Assembly: GCA_016794465.1 (NCBI GenBank)
Contig: JAEUKA010000040.1
Location: forward strand, 1 to 64,000
Reading direction: 5' to 3'
Length of the DNA stretch: 64,000 nt
Origin: Myxococcales bacterium
Lineage (GTDB): Bacteria; Myxococcota_A; Polyangia; Palsa-1104; JAEUJZ01
Shown here: positions 37,118 through 46,362 of the stretch, one piece after another
Position numbering within the stretch: the first letter of the stretch is position 1
Layout: each line of letters starts with the position of its first letter
The notes under the pieces: model-generated
What the model was told of the DNA's origin: nothing
The model's database searches: none
Seen by the model: the letters and a program-made list of their open reading frames with translations, nothing else
Position numbers and translations under genes: made by a program

Positions 37118-37909
37118 TCAGGAAAAGGGGGCAGCCAAGATCCGCTGCCGATAGTCGCGCGGAGTCTCTCCAACAAATGCCCGGAAGGCGTGGCTAAAGG
37201 AGCTCGGTGTCTCAAAGCCAACCTCCAGTGCAACCGTGGTGATCGCCGCGCTCGGATCGGCCAGTCGCTCAAGCGCAGCCAGCATCCGCACCGCATGCAG
37301 ATAGGCGTGTGGCGTCATCCCCAGCTCACTCTGAAATCGCCGCCGCAGCGTTCGCTCCGACAGAGCCGCCGCCTTGGCGATGTCCCCGATGCCGATCGGC
37401 GAAGCCAGTCGAGTGCGTACCAGGCGCGTCGCCCGCAGCAGCTCGTCCGACTGCGGCTGCGGCAAACGGAACGGCAGCGGATCGTTCTCGCTCCACTCCA
37501 GCGCCAGCCGACCGAGCGTCACAAAATAGGACTGCAAAAGCGGATCGTGCGGACTGCTCCGGTGGTCCCACCGCATCGCGTAGAGCAGCAGCTCTTTGGC
37601 CAGTGCGCAGACGGTAAATACGCGACAGTCCCATGGCGGCGGCGCCAGCCACACTGGATCAAGATAGACGGTGCGCAGCCCAACACTGCGCTCACACCGG
37701 ACGCGATGCGGAGTCCCAGCGGTCAGAAAAGCGGCCCGGTGCGATGGCAGCACCCAGCTAGCTGCGGCGACCTCCAGATGGAGCAGGCCGTGAATCGCAT
37801 ACAGAATTTGGTGGCGCGTATGCTGATGCCAGTTCGTCTGCAGCGGCGGCAGCTCATCGGAGAGTCCGAATCCCAACGCCGGCGCCGCATCCACATCAAT
37901 GCTCGACAC
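37118..37909 (-). CDS. AraC-family transcriptional regulator
   Basis: A 263-residue protein with an N-terminal cupin-like sensing domain (NWHQHTRHQILYAIHGLLHLEV, LTAGTPHRVRC) and a C-terminal AraC DNA-binding domain of two HTHs (IGIGDIAKAAALSERTLRR, ITTVALEVGFETPSSFSHAF). It is divergent from the amylase gene and may regulate it or the amidase downstream on its own strand. Confidence 0.92.
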   Translation of the reverse strand: MSSIDVDAAPALGFGLSDELPPLQTNWHQHTRHQILYAIHGLLHLEVAAASWVLPSHRAAFLTAGTPHRVRCERSVGLRTVYLDPVWLAPPPWDCRVFTVCALAKELLLYAMRWDHRSSPHDPLLQSYFVTLGRLALEWSENDPLPFRLPQPQSDELLRATRLVRTRLASPIGIGDIAKAAALSERTLRRRFQSELGMTPHAYLHAVRMLAALERLADPSAAITTVALEVGFETPSSFSHAFRAFVGETPRDYRQRILAAPFS

Positions 37910-38015
37910 GTCCGCAGGATACGCCGCCCAGGAGTCGCCGCCCAGGCCGTCATTTTGCCCTTTGCTGACCGCCGCGATTCGTTATCGTAGCTTCCCAATC
38001 CCTTAGGAGGTGCGT

Positions 38016-40082
38016 ATGTCGCTTTTTTCGCAGGCACGACTTCGGCTTGCCTCTGTATTCCTCGTCGCCAGCGTAGCGAGCCTTGGCTCAATCGGCTGCG
38101 GCGACTACAGCATCTACAACAAACCCATCAACGACCCGTGGGACCCCGGACCGCGCAAAGAGGGCTCTGGCTACTACGGCTCAGGCTCGGGAATGCCACC
38201 GATGCCGCCGATGTGTGAGGTCAGCGAGCGCCGCTGCGACTTCGAGTTCGTCTACAAAGGCATGGGCGGAACCGGCACCACCGGCAACGAAAAGTCCGTC
38301 GAGCTGCGCGGCGACTACAAAGTAGGCGGCTGGATGACCGGCGACGCGATGGCCTTCGACGGCAAGGTCTGGCGCGTCAAAGCCTCGGTGCCGTGGGTGA
38401 CCAAGTTCCTTTACAAGTTCCGCATCGTCGACTCGACCGGCAAAGAAACCTGGATCGCCGACCCCGAAAACAACAACAAAGAGTCCGACGGCCTCGGCGG
38501 CTTCAACTCGGTGGGCAGTGGTGTGACATGTGGGACGTACACCTGCGAAAAGCCGGCGCCAACCTGCTCGGCCACTGCCGGCAGCTTCGACTGGCGCGAC
38601 GCGGTGATGTACTTTGTCTTCGTTGACCGCTTCTTCGACGGCAACCCCGCCAACAACATCCCGTACACCGGAGCTGGCGTCGATCCCTCTGCAAATTGGC
38701 GAGGCGGCGACTGGGCCGGTCTTTTGCAAAAGCTCAAGGACGGCTACTTCGAGTCTCTCGGCGTCAACGCGCTGTGGCTGACCGTGCCGATGGACAACAC
38801 CGACGGAATCGGCATCGGCGACGACGGTCGCAACTACACCGGCTACCACGGCTACTGGCCCCGCGATCTGTCGAAGCCCGAGCGACGCTTCGGCACCGAG
38901 TCCGAGCTCAAAGCCGTCATCGCCGAGGCCCACAAGCGCGGCATCAAGATCCTCGTCGACTACGCCATGAACCATGTCCACAAGGACGCCCCCGTCTACA
39001 CCATGAACAAGAGCTGGTTCAACCCGCTCGACCTCGGCGGTGGGCGACAGTGCATCTGCGGCTCGTCCGACTGTCCGTGGGAAGGCGGCAAAGCGACGGC
39101 GTGCTGGTTCCGCGACTACCTGCCCGACTTCGACTTCAACAACAGCGCGGCGCGCAACTTCTCCGTCGAGAACGCCGTGTGGTGGATGAAAAACTACGAC
39201 CTTGACGGCTTCCGACTCGACGCCGTCAAGCACATCGAGCAGGTGTGGCTGACCGACCTCCGCGACCGCATCACCAAAGAGGTCGAGCTGGTCGGCAAGC
39301 AGCACATCTACCTCGTCGGCGAGACGTACACCGGCAACCGCGACCTCATCAAAGCGTTCATCGATCCGTGCAAAAAGCTCGACGGCCAGTTCGACTTTCC
39401 GCTCCGCGCCGAGCTGGGGAGCAAGGTGCTCCTCCGTCAGGGCCGGATGCAGGACCTCGTAAGCTTTATGGACTCGAACGTCAGCTTCTATGGCACCGGG
39501 CTCAACTCGACATTTATCGGCAACCACGACGTGCCACGCTCGATTCACCTGGCTCAGAACACGCCGCTGTGGAACGACATCTGGGCCGGTGGAAAAGACA
39601 AAAACTTCGACCCCAATCGCCCCGGCACCGTTAGTGAAACCGAAGCCTACGAGCGACTTGGCCTCTCGGTGGCCATCATTATGACCAATCGCGGCGTGCC
39701 GCTCATTTACTACGGCGACGAGATTGGCCTGGCCGGCGCCGGTGACCCCGACAACCGCCGCATGATGGACTGGAACAGCGGCGGCTACAACGGCGGACAG
39801 AAGTGGCTGCTCGACCGCACGAAGAAGCTCGGCGCGATCCGCAAGGCCCACAGCAGCCTCCGACGCGGCACCCGTACCACCCTGTCGCAGTCCGACGACA
39901 CCTGGGCCTACAGCATGGTGGATGGTAGCGACACCGTCTACGTTGCAGTCAATCGCGCCGACTCGGCCAAGACCGTCTCCGGACTGCCAGCAATGGCCAT
40001 GACGGATCAGGTCAGCGGCGGCTCCGTCAGTGGCCCAACCATAAACGTCCCAGCGCGCGGCTTTGTCATCCTCGCCAAGTAG
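38016..40082 (+). CDS. Secreted GH13 alpha-amylase-type lipoprotein
   Basis: A 688-residue protein with a lipoprotein signal (LGSIGCGDYS). An N-terminal E-set/CBM-like beta domain (KSVELRGDYKVGGWMTGDAM) precedes the GH13 barrel. Catalytic motifs: DYAMNHVHKD, GFRLDAVKHI (nucleophile about D402), VGETYTG (acid/base about E436) and FIGNHDVPR (about D505). It should cut alpha-1,4-glucans outside the cell. TAGGAGG lies 5 bp before the ATG at 38016. The gene is unusually rich in C-ending codons. It is divergent from the AraC gene. Confidence 0.92.
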   Translation: MSLFSQARLRLASVFLVASVASLGSIGCGDYSIYNKPINDPWDPGPRKEGSGYYGSGSGMPPMPPMCEVSERRCDFEFVYKGMGGTGTTGNEKSVELRGDYKVGGWMTGDAMAFDGKVWRVKASVPWVTKFLYKFRIVDSTGKETWIADPENNNKESDGLGGFNSVGSGVTCGTYTCEKPAPTCSATAGSFDWRDAVMYFVFVDRFFDGNPANNIPYTGAGVDPSANWRGGDWAGLLQKLKDGYFESLGVNALWLTVPMDNTDGIGIGDDGRNYTGYHGYWPRDLSKPERRFGTESELKAVIAEAHKRGIKILVDYAMNHVHKDAPVYTMNKSWFNPLDLGGGRQCICGSSDCPWEGGKATACWFRDYLPDFDFNNSAARNFSVENAVWWMKNYDLDGFRLDAVKHIEQVWLTDLRDRITKEVELVGKQHIYLVGETYTGNRDLIKAFIDPCKKLDGQFDFPLRAELGSKVLLRQGRMQDLVSFMDSNVSFYGTGLNSTFIGNHDVPRSIHLAQNTPLWNDIWAGGKDKNFDPNRPGTVSETEAYERLGLSVAIIMTNRGVPLIYYGDEIGLAGAGDPDNRRMMDWNSGGYNGGQKWLLDRTKKLGAIRKAHSSLRRGTRTTLSQSDDTWAYSMVDGSDTVYVAVNRADSAKTVSGLPAMAMTDQVSGGSVSGPTINVPARGFVILAK

Positions 40083-40142
40083 CCCACCAGCCCGACAAAT
40101 GGCCCCACTCGGCGGGCGGGTCGCGATATAACCGAAGCTACG

Positions 40143-41636
40143 ATGTCTGCGGCTCCCGCTTCCCATTCCCTCAAAAAGCATCCCCTGGCCAGCCCGTTTC
40201 GTCGGGCCAAGATCGTCTGCACCATCGGCCCCGCCAGTCGGACCGCAGAGGTGATTGGCCATCTTATCGACGAAGGCATGAACGTCGCACGACTCAACTT
40301 TTCCCATGGCAGCGTCGAGGATCATCGTCATACCGTCGATGCCGTTCGCTCCGAGGCGGCGCGGCGCGGTCGAGCCGTGGCCATCTTGCAAGACCTCCAA
40401 GGTCCGAAGATCCGCGTCGGCAAGATCAAGCCGGGCACAGTCCTCGAGGCCGGCACCGAGTTCATCCTCACCACCGAGGAAATCCTCGGCGATGCCAGCC
40501 GCGCCAGTGTCACCTACGAGGGTCTGCCGCGCGACGCTCGTCCCGGAAATGTGCTGCTTCTCGATGATGGCCTGCTGCAAGTAGAGGTCTTGTCGATCGA
40601 AGGCTGCGAGGTGGTGACACGCGTTCTCATCGGCGGGCCGCTGTCGAACAACAAAGGCATCAACCTGCCCGGCGTACACGTCTCGGCGCCGTCGATGTCA
40701 GAAAAAGATCACGCGGACCTGATCGTCGGACAGAAGCTGGGGGTCGATTTCCTGGCGCTGTCGTTCGTGCGCTCGGCGCAAGACATTCACGAGGCCCGCG
40801 CTGCGATCCTCGCCGCTCGCAAAGACATTCCCGAGAGCCAGCGCCGTCCCCCAACGCCCATCATCGCCAAGATCGAAAAACCCGAGGCCGTCGACCGCCT
40901 GGAAGAGATCATCGACGCTGCCGATGGAATCATGGTCGCTCGGGGCGATCTCGGCGTCGAGCTGGGACCAGAAAAAGTGCCGCTGGTGCAAAAAGCGGCG
41001 ATTCAGCTCGCCAACGCCCGCGCCAAGCTGGTCATCACTGCAACCCAGATGCTGGAGTCGATGACCCAGAATGCCCGTCCAACCCGCGCCGAGGCCAGTG
41101 ACGTGGCCAACGCCGTCATGGACGCGAGCGATGCCCTGATGCTGTCAGCCGAGTCCGCGTCGGGCAAGTATCCGCTGCTTGCCGTTCGCACCATGGACCG
41201 CATCATTCGCGAGGTCGAGCAGAGTGAGCGCTTCTTTACCCTGATGCGCCAGCTCGATTGGCCGATGATTCGCGTCACCTCGAATGCTGTCGCCCACGCG
41301 TCGGTAGTGGCTTCGCGGCTTGTCGAGGCTCCAGTGATTGTGGCGCTCAGTGACTCGGGAGGCGCCGCCCGGCTGCTCTCCGAGTATCGTCCCGAAGCGC
41401 TCCTCGTCGGGATGACCTCCAGCACCGAGGTCTACAACCAGCTGGCCGCCTACTGGGGCGTTCTGCCGATGATGGCGCCTCAAGCCGACGACGAGACGGG
41501 CATGATTCGCGCGGTGCTCAACCTTCTCCGAGAGAGCGGCCTCGCCAAGAGTGGCCAGCATGTGATCCTGACGATGGCAATTCCGTTCCGCTCCGGCCAG
41601 TCAACCAACACCATGCAGATACACCGCGTCGAGTAA
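40143..41636 (+). CDS. pyk: Pyruvate kinase
   Basis: A 497-residue protein with the full family signature: RAKIVCTIGPASRTAEV, MNVARLNFSHGSVEDH, ILQDLQGPKIRVG, TPIIAKIEKPEAVDRL, the active-site segment MVARGDLGVELGPEKVPLVQK and ITATQMLESM. It converts PEP and ADP to pyruvate and ATP in glycolysis. It follows the amylase after 60 bp on the same strand; the two may share carbon-use control, though this is inferred. Confidence 0.96.
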   Translation: MSAAPASHSLKKHPLASPFRRAKIVCTIGPASRTAEVIGHLIDEGMNVARLNFSHGSVEDHRHTVDAVRSEAARRGRAVAILQDLQGPKIRVGKIKPGTVLEAGTEFILTTEEILGDASRASVTYEGLPRDARPGNVLLLDDGLLQVEVLSIEGCEVVTRVLIGGPLSNNKGINLPGVHVSAPSMSEKDHADLIVGQKLGVDFLALSFVRSAQDIHEARAAILAARKDIPESQRRPPTPIIAKIEKPEAVDRLEEIIDAADGIMVARGDLGVELGPEKVPLVQKAAIQLANARAKLVITATQMLESMTQNARPTRAEASDVANAVMDASDALMLSAESASGKYPLLAVRTMDRIIREVEQSERFFTLMRQLDWPMIRVTSNAVAHASVVASRLVEAPVIVALSDSGGAARLLSEYRPEALLVGMTSSTEVYNQLAAYWGVLPMMAPQADDETGMIRAVLNLLRESGLAKSGQHVILTMAIPFRSGQSTNTMQIHRVE

Positions 41637-41650
41637 CTCCGAGGGAAAGA

Positions 41651-43108
41651 TTGCGGTGTGTGCGTGGTTGTGGTAGGCCCCTAGCTGGTATGTTTGCGCC
41701 GGTTATCCCGATAGATCAAATCGCCGCCGAGGCTCAGAAGGTGATTCGTCACCTTGTCCGCAGCGGCCATCAGGCCTACCTCGTTGGTGGCTGTGTCCGC
41801 GACCTCCTCCTCGGTCGTACGCCCAAAGACTTCGACATCGCCACCGATGCCACACCGAGCGAGCTGCGCGAGCTGTTTCGCAACTGCCGCATCATCGGCC
41901 GCCGCTTTCGACTCGCCCACATCATCTTTGGCAACAAGATCATCGAGACGGCGACGTTTCGCGCCAACCCTCGCGAAGACGAGGAGACGCCGCCGACCGA
42001 CGAGCTGTACATCCACCGCGACAACGTCTTTGGCACCGCCGAGCAGGATGCACGCCGCCGTGACTTTACGATCAACGGCCTTTTTTACGACCTCTCGGCG
42101 GAAAAGGTCATCGACTACGTGGACGGGCTCGACGATCTGCGCAGTCACTCGGTCCGCACCATCGGTGATCCCAACGTTCGCTTTCGCGAAGACCCGGTAC
42201 GGATGCTGCGGGCAGTCAAGTTCGCGGCTCGGCTCGGGTTCGACATCGAGGATCAGACCTATCGCGCCTTGCTCAGCCACGGCAAAGAGCTGGAAAAGAG
42301 CCCCGTTCCCCGGGTCCTGGAGGAGATCTTCCGCCTGCTGCGCGGAGGGGCCGCCGTCGAGTCGATGATGCTGCTGCGCGAGTGCGGCCTCCTTGAAGTG
42401 TTGCTGCCGGAGATTCAGCCGCTCCTCTCTGAGCATCCCGGCCTGCTCGATCCCTACCTGGCGGAGATTGATCGCAGCGTCGGACGAGGCGACGTGCCGG
42501 CCAACGCGGTGCTGCTGGTCATGCTGTTTTTGCCGCAGCTGCAGTCGCTGTTCGAGGCGGACGGCAAGCGCGGGGCAGCCCCACTGGACCTTATCAGCGA
42601 TGCGCTAGCGCCCATTTGCCATCGACTGCGCGTGTCACGTCGCGATGTCGATCAAGCCAAGCACCTGCTACTGCTCCAGCGTCGCATTGCCCAAGCCCGA
42701 CTGCGCGGCGGCAAGCTGCCCCCCAGTCTGCTTCATCGCGAGGAGCTGCGCCCTGCCCTCGCGCTTCATGCAGTGGTCTATCGCGTCGAGCGACAAGCTG
42801 CCGGCGCCGATGATGTCACCATCGAACGCGAGCTGGCTGCCTGGCCGTTCCCCGGACCGTTTCAGCTTGGTGTCGATGCCCCAAGCGGTCGCAGTGAGTT
42901 TGCCCCGGAGCGTGAATCACGCGGTACGGACCGTCGTCGGCGCCGTCGTGAACCAGACGAGAGTGCGCCGCTGCCTGCGCAGCCACGGGTGAGCGCAGTA
43001 CCCGGCAAGGCCAGCAGCTCCGGAGACGATGAGCCTCTCCTCGACGAAGAGGAAGCAGCACTAGCCGCATTCGTAGCCGCCATGCGCAGTAGCCGAGACG
43101 ACGACTAG
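41651..43108 (+). CDS. pcnB: Poly(A) polymerase / tRNA nucleotidyltransferase (PcnB-like)
   Basis: A 485-residue class II nucleotidyltransferase. The N-terminal catalytic domain has LVGGCVRDLLLGRTPKDFDIATDATP with the DxD-type pair (DFD), then IGRRFRLAHIIF (a poly(A)-polymerase-type mark), RRDFTINGLFYD and DPVRMLRAVKFAARLGF. The C-terminus ends in an Arg-rich, disordered tail (GTDRRRRRREPDESAP). It adds 3' A tails or CCA ends. The TTG at 41651 has GAGGG 5 bp upstream; the ATG at 41690 is the alternative and lacks a clear site. Confidence 0.88.
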   Translation: MRCVRGCGRPLAGMFAPVIPIDQIAAEAQKVIRHLVRSGHQAYLVGGCVRDLLLGRTPKDFDIATDATPSELRELFRNCRIIGRRFRLAHIIFGNKIIETATFRANPREDEETPPTDELYIHRDNVFGTAEQDARRRDFTINGLFYDLSAEKVIDYVDGLDDLRSHSVRTIGDPNVRFREDPVRMLRAVKFAARLGFDIEDQTYRALLSHGKELEKSPVPRVLEEIFRLLRGGAAVESMMLLRECGLLEVLLPEIQPLLSEHPGLLDPYLAEIDRSVGRGDVPANAVLLVMLFLPQLQSLFEADGKRGAAPLDLISDALAPICHRLRVSRRDVDQAKHLLLLQRRIAQARLRGGKLPPSLLHREELRPALALHAVVYRVERQAAGADDVTIERELAAWPFPGPFQLGVDAPSGRSEFAPERESRGTDRRRRRREPDESAPLPAQPRVSAVPGKASSSGDDEPLLDEEEAALAAFVAAMRSSRDDD

Positions 43109-43139
43109 GCCTGGGCCTGCGGAATTCCCGAAGTATTTC

Positions 43140-43169
43140 TTGACCTTAGGGAAGCCGCTTTGGTAAGTG
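43140..43169 (+). promoter_or_regulatory. Possible promoter of the tRNA-Pro gene
   Basis: TTGACC is followed after 18 bp by TAAGTG, and the tRNA begins 15 bp beyond. The -35 is good; the -10 match is weak. Confidence 0.35.
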
Positions 43170-43184
43170 TGTCTCTCGTCGTTT

Positions 43185-43297
<113 letters not shown>

Positions 43298-43355
43298 GGA
43301 CCCACCATGCTCACGGCAGCGGCTGGCCCGAGGTTCTGCTTGCTGCTCGGCATCG

Positions 43356-44432
43356 CTACGGCAGCCGGGCGCGCACATAGCCTTCATCGATTACAAGGTG
43401 CTGACCGCGCAGCTCTGGCGCCTCAAACAGCAGATCGTGACAGACCTGCTCGGCCAGACCCCGCAGAGAGCGCGCCCCCAGCCCTTGCCGCAGCGCCGCC
43501 CGGGCAATCTCCCGCAGTGCGCTGTCGGAAAAATCGACCTGCACGTTGTCCAGCGCCAGCAGCGTCTGATACTCACCAAGCAACGCATCCTGCGGACCAG
43601 CCAAGATCTGGCACAGCTCGTCTTCGGACAGCGGCTGAAGCTGCACCCGCACCGGCAACCGACCGAGCAGCTCGCTGAGCATTCCGTAGCCGAGCAGATC
43701 TTCGGTCGACAGCTCTTTGCGCAGTGACACCTGTGCCGAGTCCCCAAAGCCAATCCGCGACGATGGTCGCTCTCGCTCGAACAGATCCGCAAAGGTGCCG
43801 GCGGCGATAAACAAGATGTCACTCGTATCGACCTGAACGACATCCTGGCGACCCGACTGCGGCGACAGGCTCGTCGGAACCAGCAGCTCGCGACCTTCGA
43901 GGATCTTGAGCAGGCTCTGCTGCACTCCCTCGCCCCCGATGTCACGCGTACCGCCGCCGGTCTTGTAGCTCTGGGTGCGCCGGGCCAGCTTGTCAATCTC
44001 ATCGAGAAAGATGATCCCGCGCTGCGCTTCAGCGACCGAGTGATTGGCCCGAAACAGTAGCTCGGCGACCAGCTGCTCGACATCCTTGCCGTAATAACCA
44101 GCCTCGGTGTACTCGGTCGCATCGGCGATGCTCAGCGGCACGTCGAGCACCTGCGACAGCTTCTGCACCAAGTGGGTCTTCCCCGATCCGGTCGGCCCAA
44201 TCAGCAGGATGTTCGACTTGCGAATCTGCCCTTTGCGCTCGGCCGGCAAACCACAGCGGCGCAGGTGTCCATACGCTGCCACTGCCAGCACCCGCTTGGC
44301 CCGATCTTGTCCAACGACATGCTGATCGAGATGCGAATAGATCGCCCTCGGTGTCAGCAAAGTTCGCTTCTGAGGTCGGACGCGGGGCATAAATCGCTTC
44401 GCCGTTTCTGGCGCGCGCACGATATCATCCAC
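43356..44432 (-). CDS. ClpX-like AAA+ ATPase lacking the zinc-binding domain
   Basis: A 358-residue protein with a ClpX AAA+ core. Walker A is GPTGSGKT, Walker B IIFLDEIDK, pore loop GYYGKDVE and the ClpP-docking IGF tripeptide (SSRIGFGDSA) is present. The C-terminal small domain is ARAALRQGLGARSLRGLAEQV. E. coli ClpX is 424 residues and starts with a C4 zinc finger, which is absent here; only about 30 residues precede the core. I read it as a ClpX paralogue that could still dock on ClpP but not use ZBD adaptors such as SspB. It is divergent from the acyl-CoA synthetase gene. Confidence 0.82.
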   Translation of the reverse strand: MDDIVRAPETAKRFMPRVRPQKRTLLTPRAIYSHLDQHVVGQDRAKRVLAVAAYGHLRRCGLPAERKGQIRKSNILLIGPTGSGKTHLVQKLSQVLDVPLSIADATEYTEAGYYGKDVEQLVAELLFRANHSVAEAQRGIIFLDEIDKLARRTQSYKTGGGTRDIGGEGVQQSLLKILEGRELLVPTSLSPQSGRQDVVQVDTSDILFIAAGTFADLFERERPSSRIGFGDSAQVSLRKELSTEDLLGYGMLSELLGRLPVRVQLQPLSEDELCQILAGPQDALLGEYQTLLALDNVQVDFSDSALREIARAALRQGLGARSLRGLAEQVCHDLLFEAPELRGQHLVIDEGYVRARLP

Positions 44433-44473
44433 GCTAGCCTTTTTTGTAGACGAACTTTTCCGAGGGAGGACCG

Positions 44474-46321
44474 ATGTCGAGTAGCCACGATAACGGAGTA
44501 GCAGGCGACACGATTGCCGAGATGTATGCCAACCGGGCGCTGGCGACCCCGAATGCGCCAGCTTACATGACCCGTCGCAATGGCGACTGGCAGACCCTGA
44601 CCTGGCAGCAGGCGTACGAGAAGTCTTCGGACATTGCCCATGGACTGATCGCGATCGGTGCCAAGCTCGGCGACAAGATCGCCATCATCGGCGGTACGCG
44701 TGAAGAGTGGACGCTGTGCGACCTGGGGCTGCTGCTCGCAGGTGGCGTCACGGTGCCGATCTATCCGTCGAGCCTTAAAGAGACGGTCGCTTACATCCTC
44801 AAGGACAGCGAGACAAGCTTCATCTTCATTGAAGACAAAAAGCAGCTCGAGAAGCTGCTGGCGATTCGCGCCGAGATCCCCCACGTAAAGCAGATCATCC
44901 TGTGGGACGGTCACGCCGAGAGCGATGCCAAGGTCGACGAGTGGGTCGTGCCGCTGCGCGAGCTCTGTGATCGTGGCCGCGCACACCGCCTGACCACCCC
45001 TCAAGCCCTGCCCGAGCTGCGCAAGCAGATGAGCGGCAGCAGCATCGCCACCATCATCTACACCTCGGGGACGACCGGCAATCCCAAGGGCGTGGTGCAA
45101 ACGCATGCCTCGTTCTGCATCGGCTGCCGCTTTGGGGTGAACGCGCTGCCAGTGAAGCGAACCGACCGCCAGCTGCTCTTCTTGCCGATGGCGCACTCGT
45201 TTGCCAAGACGCTGTCGATGGTCGCGGTCTACGTCGGCTTCTGCACCGCCTTTTCGGGCATCGACACCATCTTGGAGTACGTCGGTCAGGTCAAGCCGAG
45301 CTTCATGGCCGGCGTGCCACGCATCTACGAAAAGGTCTACTCGGGCTTCCTCAACAAGGCCAAGCAGGGTGGCGCCGTCAAGTGGGCCCTGGTGCAGTGG
45401 GCGATTGAGGTCGGCATCAAGGCAAGCCGCGAGATCCAGGCCGGTCGGCAGCCAGGCGGACTGCTGGCGATTCAGTGGAAGCTCGCTGACAAGCTGGTGT
45501 TCTCGAAGCTGCGCGAGCGCTTTGGCGGCAAGCTGCAGTGGTTTGTGTCGGGCAGTGCGCCGCTCTCGCGGGAGCTGGCCGAGTTCTTCCACGCCGCCGG
45601 CATGCTGATCCTCGAAGGCTATGGACTGACGGAAACCAACAGCCTGACCAGCATCAATCAGGTCACAGGCTACAAGTTTGGCACCGTCGGCAAAGCGCTG
45701 CATCCCGAGCTGCAGGTCAAGATTGCCGCCGATGGTGAGATCTTGACCAAAGGCATCACCAACCTCGTTGGTTACTACAAGCTGCCCGACGCCACCGCTG
45801 AAGCCATCGATCCCGACGGCTGGTTCCACACCGGCGACATCGGCGAGATCGACAGTGAGGGCTACATCAAGATCACCGACCGCAAGAAGGATCTGATGAA
45901 GACCTCGGGCGGCAAGTACGTCGCGCCGCAGATGATCGAAAACCAGCTCAAGCTTGACCCGATCATCAGCCAGGCCGTCGTCGTCGGCGACAACCGCAAG
46001 TACATCACCGCGCTCGTGGCGATAAACCTCGATACGGCCAAGCAGGTGATCACCGATGGTGGACAGACTCCGCCTACGGACCTTACTCAGCTCGCCAACC
46101 ATCCGCTCGTCGAGCAGCGCCTCGAGGCCAAGAAGAAGGAAGTCAACAGCAAGCTCGGCTCGTGGGAGCAGGTCAAGTACATGAAGGTGCTGCCGCGCGA
46201 GCTGACCGAGCAGGACGGCGAGCTGACCCCCAGCCTGAAGGTCAAGCGCAAGGTCGTCGTCGATCGCTACCGCGACCTCATCGAGTCAATGTATCAAGGC
46301 AAAGAAAAAGACAAAGACTAG
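44474..46321 (+). CDS. Long-chain acyl-CoA synthetase
   Basis: A 615-residue AMP-binding enzyme with intact motifs: IIYTSGTTGNPKGVVQTH, GYGLTETNSLTS, WFHTGDIGEIDSEGYIKITDRKKD and KTSGGKYVAPQMIEN, the last typical of long-chain fatty-acyl-CoA ligases. It activates fatty acids for breakdown or lipid synthesis. GGGAGGA lies 5 bp before the ATG. Compare the degenerate ANL protein at 13207, which lacks these motifs. Confidence 0.93.
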   Translation: MSSSHDNGVAGDTIAEMYANRALATPNAPAYMTRRNGDWQTLTWQQAYEKSSDIAHGLIAIGAKLGDKIAIIGGTREEWTLCDLGLLLAGGVTVPIYPSSLKETVAYILKDSETSFIFIEDKKQLEKLLAIRAEIPHVKQIILWDGHAESDAKVDEWVVPLRELCDRGRAHRLTTPQALPELRKQMSGSSIATIIYTSGTTGNPKGVVQTHASFCIGCRFGVNALPVKRTDRQLLFLPMAHSFAKTLSMVAVYVGFCTAFSGIDTILEYVGQVKPSFMAGVPRIYEKVYSGFLNKAKQGGAVKWALVQWAIEVGIKASREIQAGRQPGGLLAIQWKLADKLVFSKLRERFGGKLQWFVSGSAPLSRELAEFFHAAGMLILEGYGLTETNSLTSINQVTGYKFGTVGKALHPELQVKIAADGEILTKGITNLVGYYKLPDATAEAIDPDGWFHTGDIGEIDSEGYIKITDRKKDLMKTSGGKYVAPQMIENQLKLDPIISQAVVVGDNRKYITALVAINLDTAKQVITDGGQTPPTDLTQLANHPLVEQRLEAKKKEVNSKLGSWEQVKYMKVLPRELTEQDGELTPSLKVKRKVVVDRYRDLIESMYQGKEKDKD

Positions 46322-46362
46322 GCACAGCGCCGGGCTGCAAAGTCGACTTGCCAACCAAGCTG

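Noticed and set aside
38181..40679. 832-codon minus-strand open frame
   Set aside because: It lies antisense to the amylase, whose catalytic motifs are complete; the frame is a GC-bias shadow.
44354..46102. 582-codon minus-strand open frame
   Set aside because: It lies antisense to the acyl-CoA synthetase, which has all family motifs.
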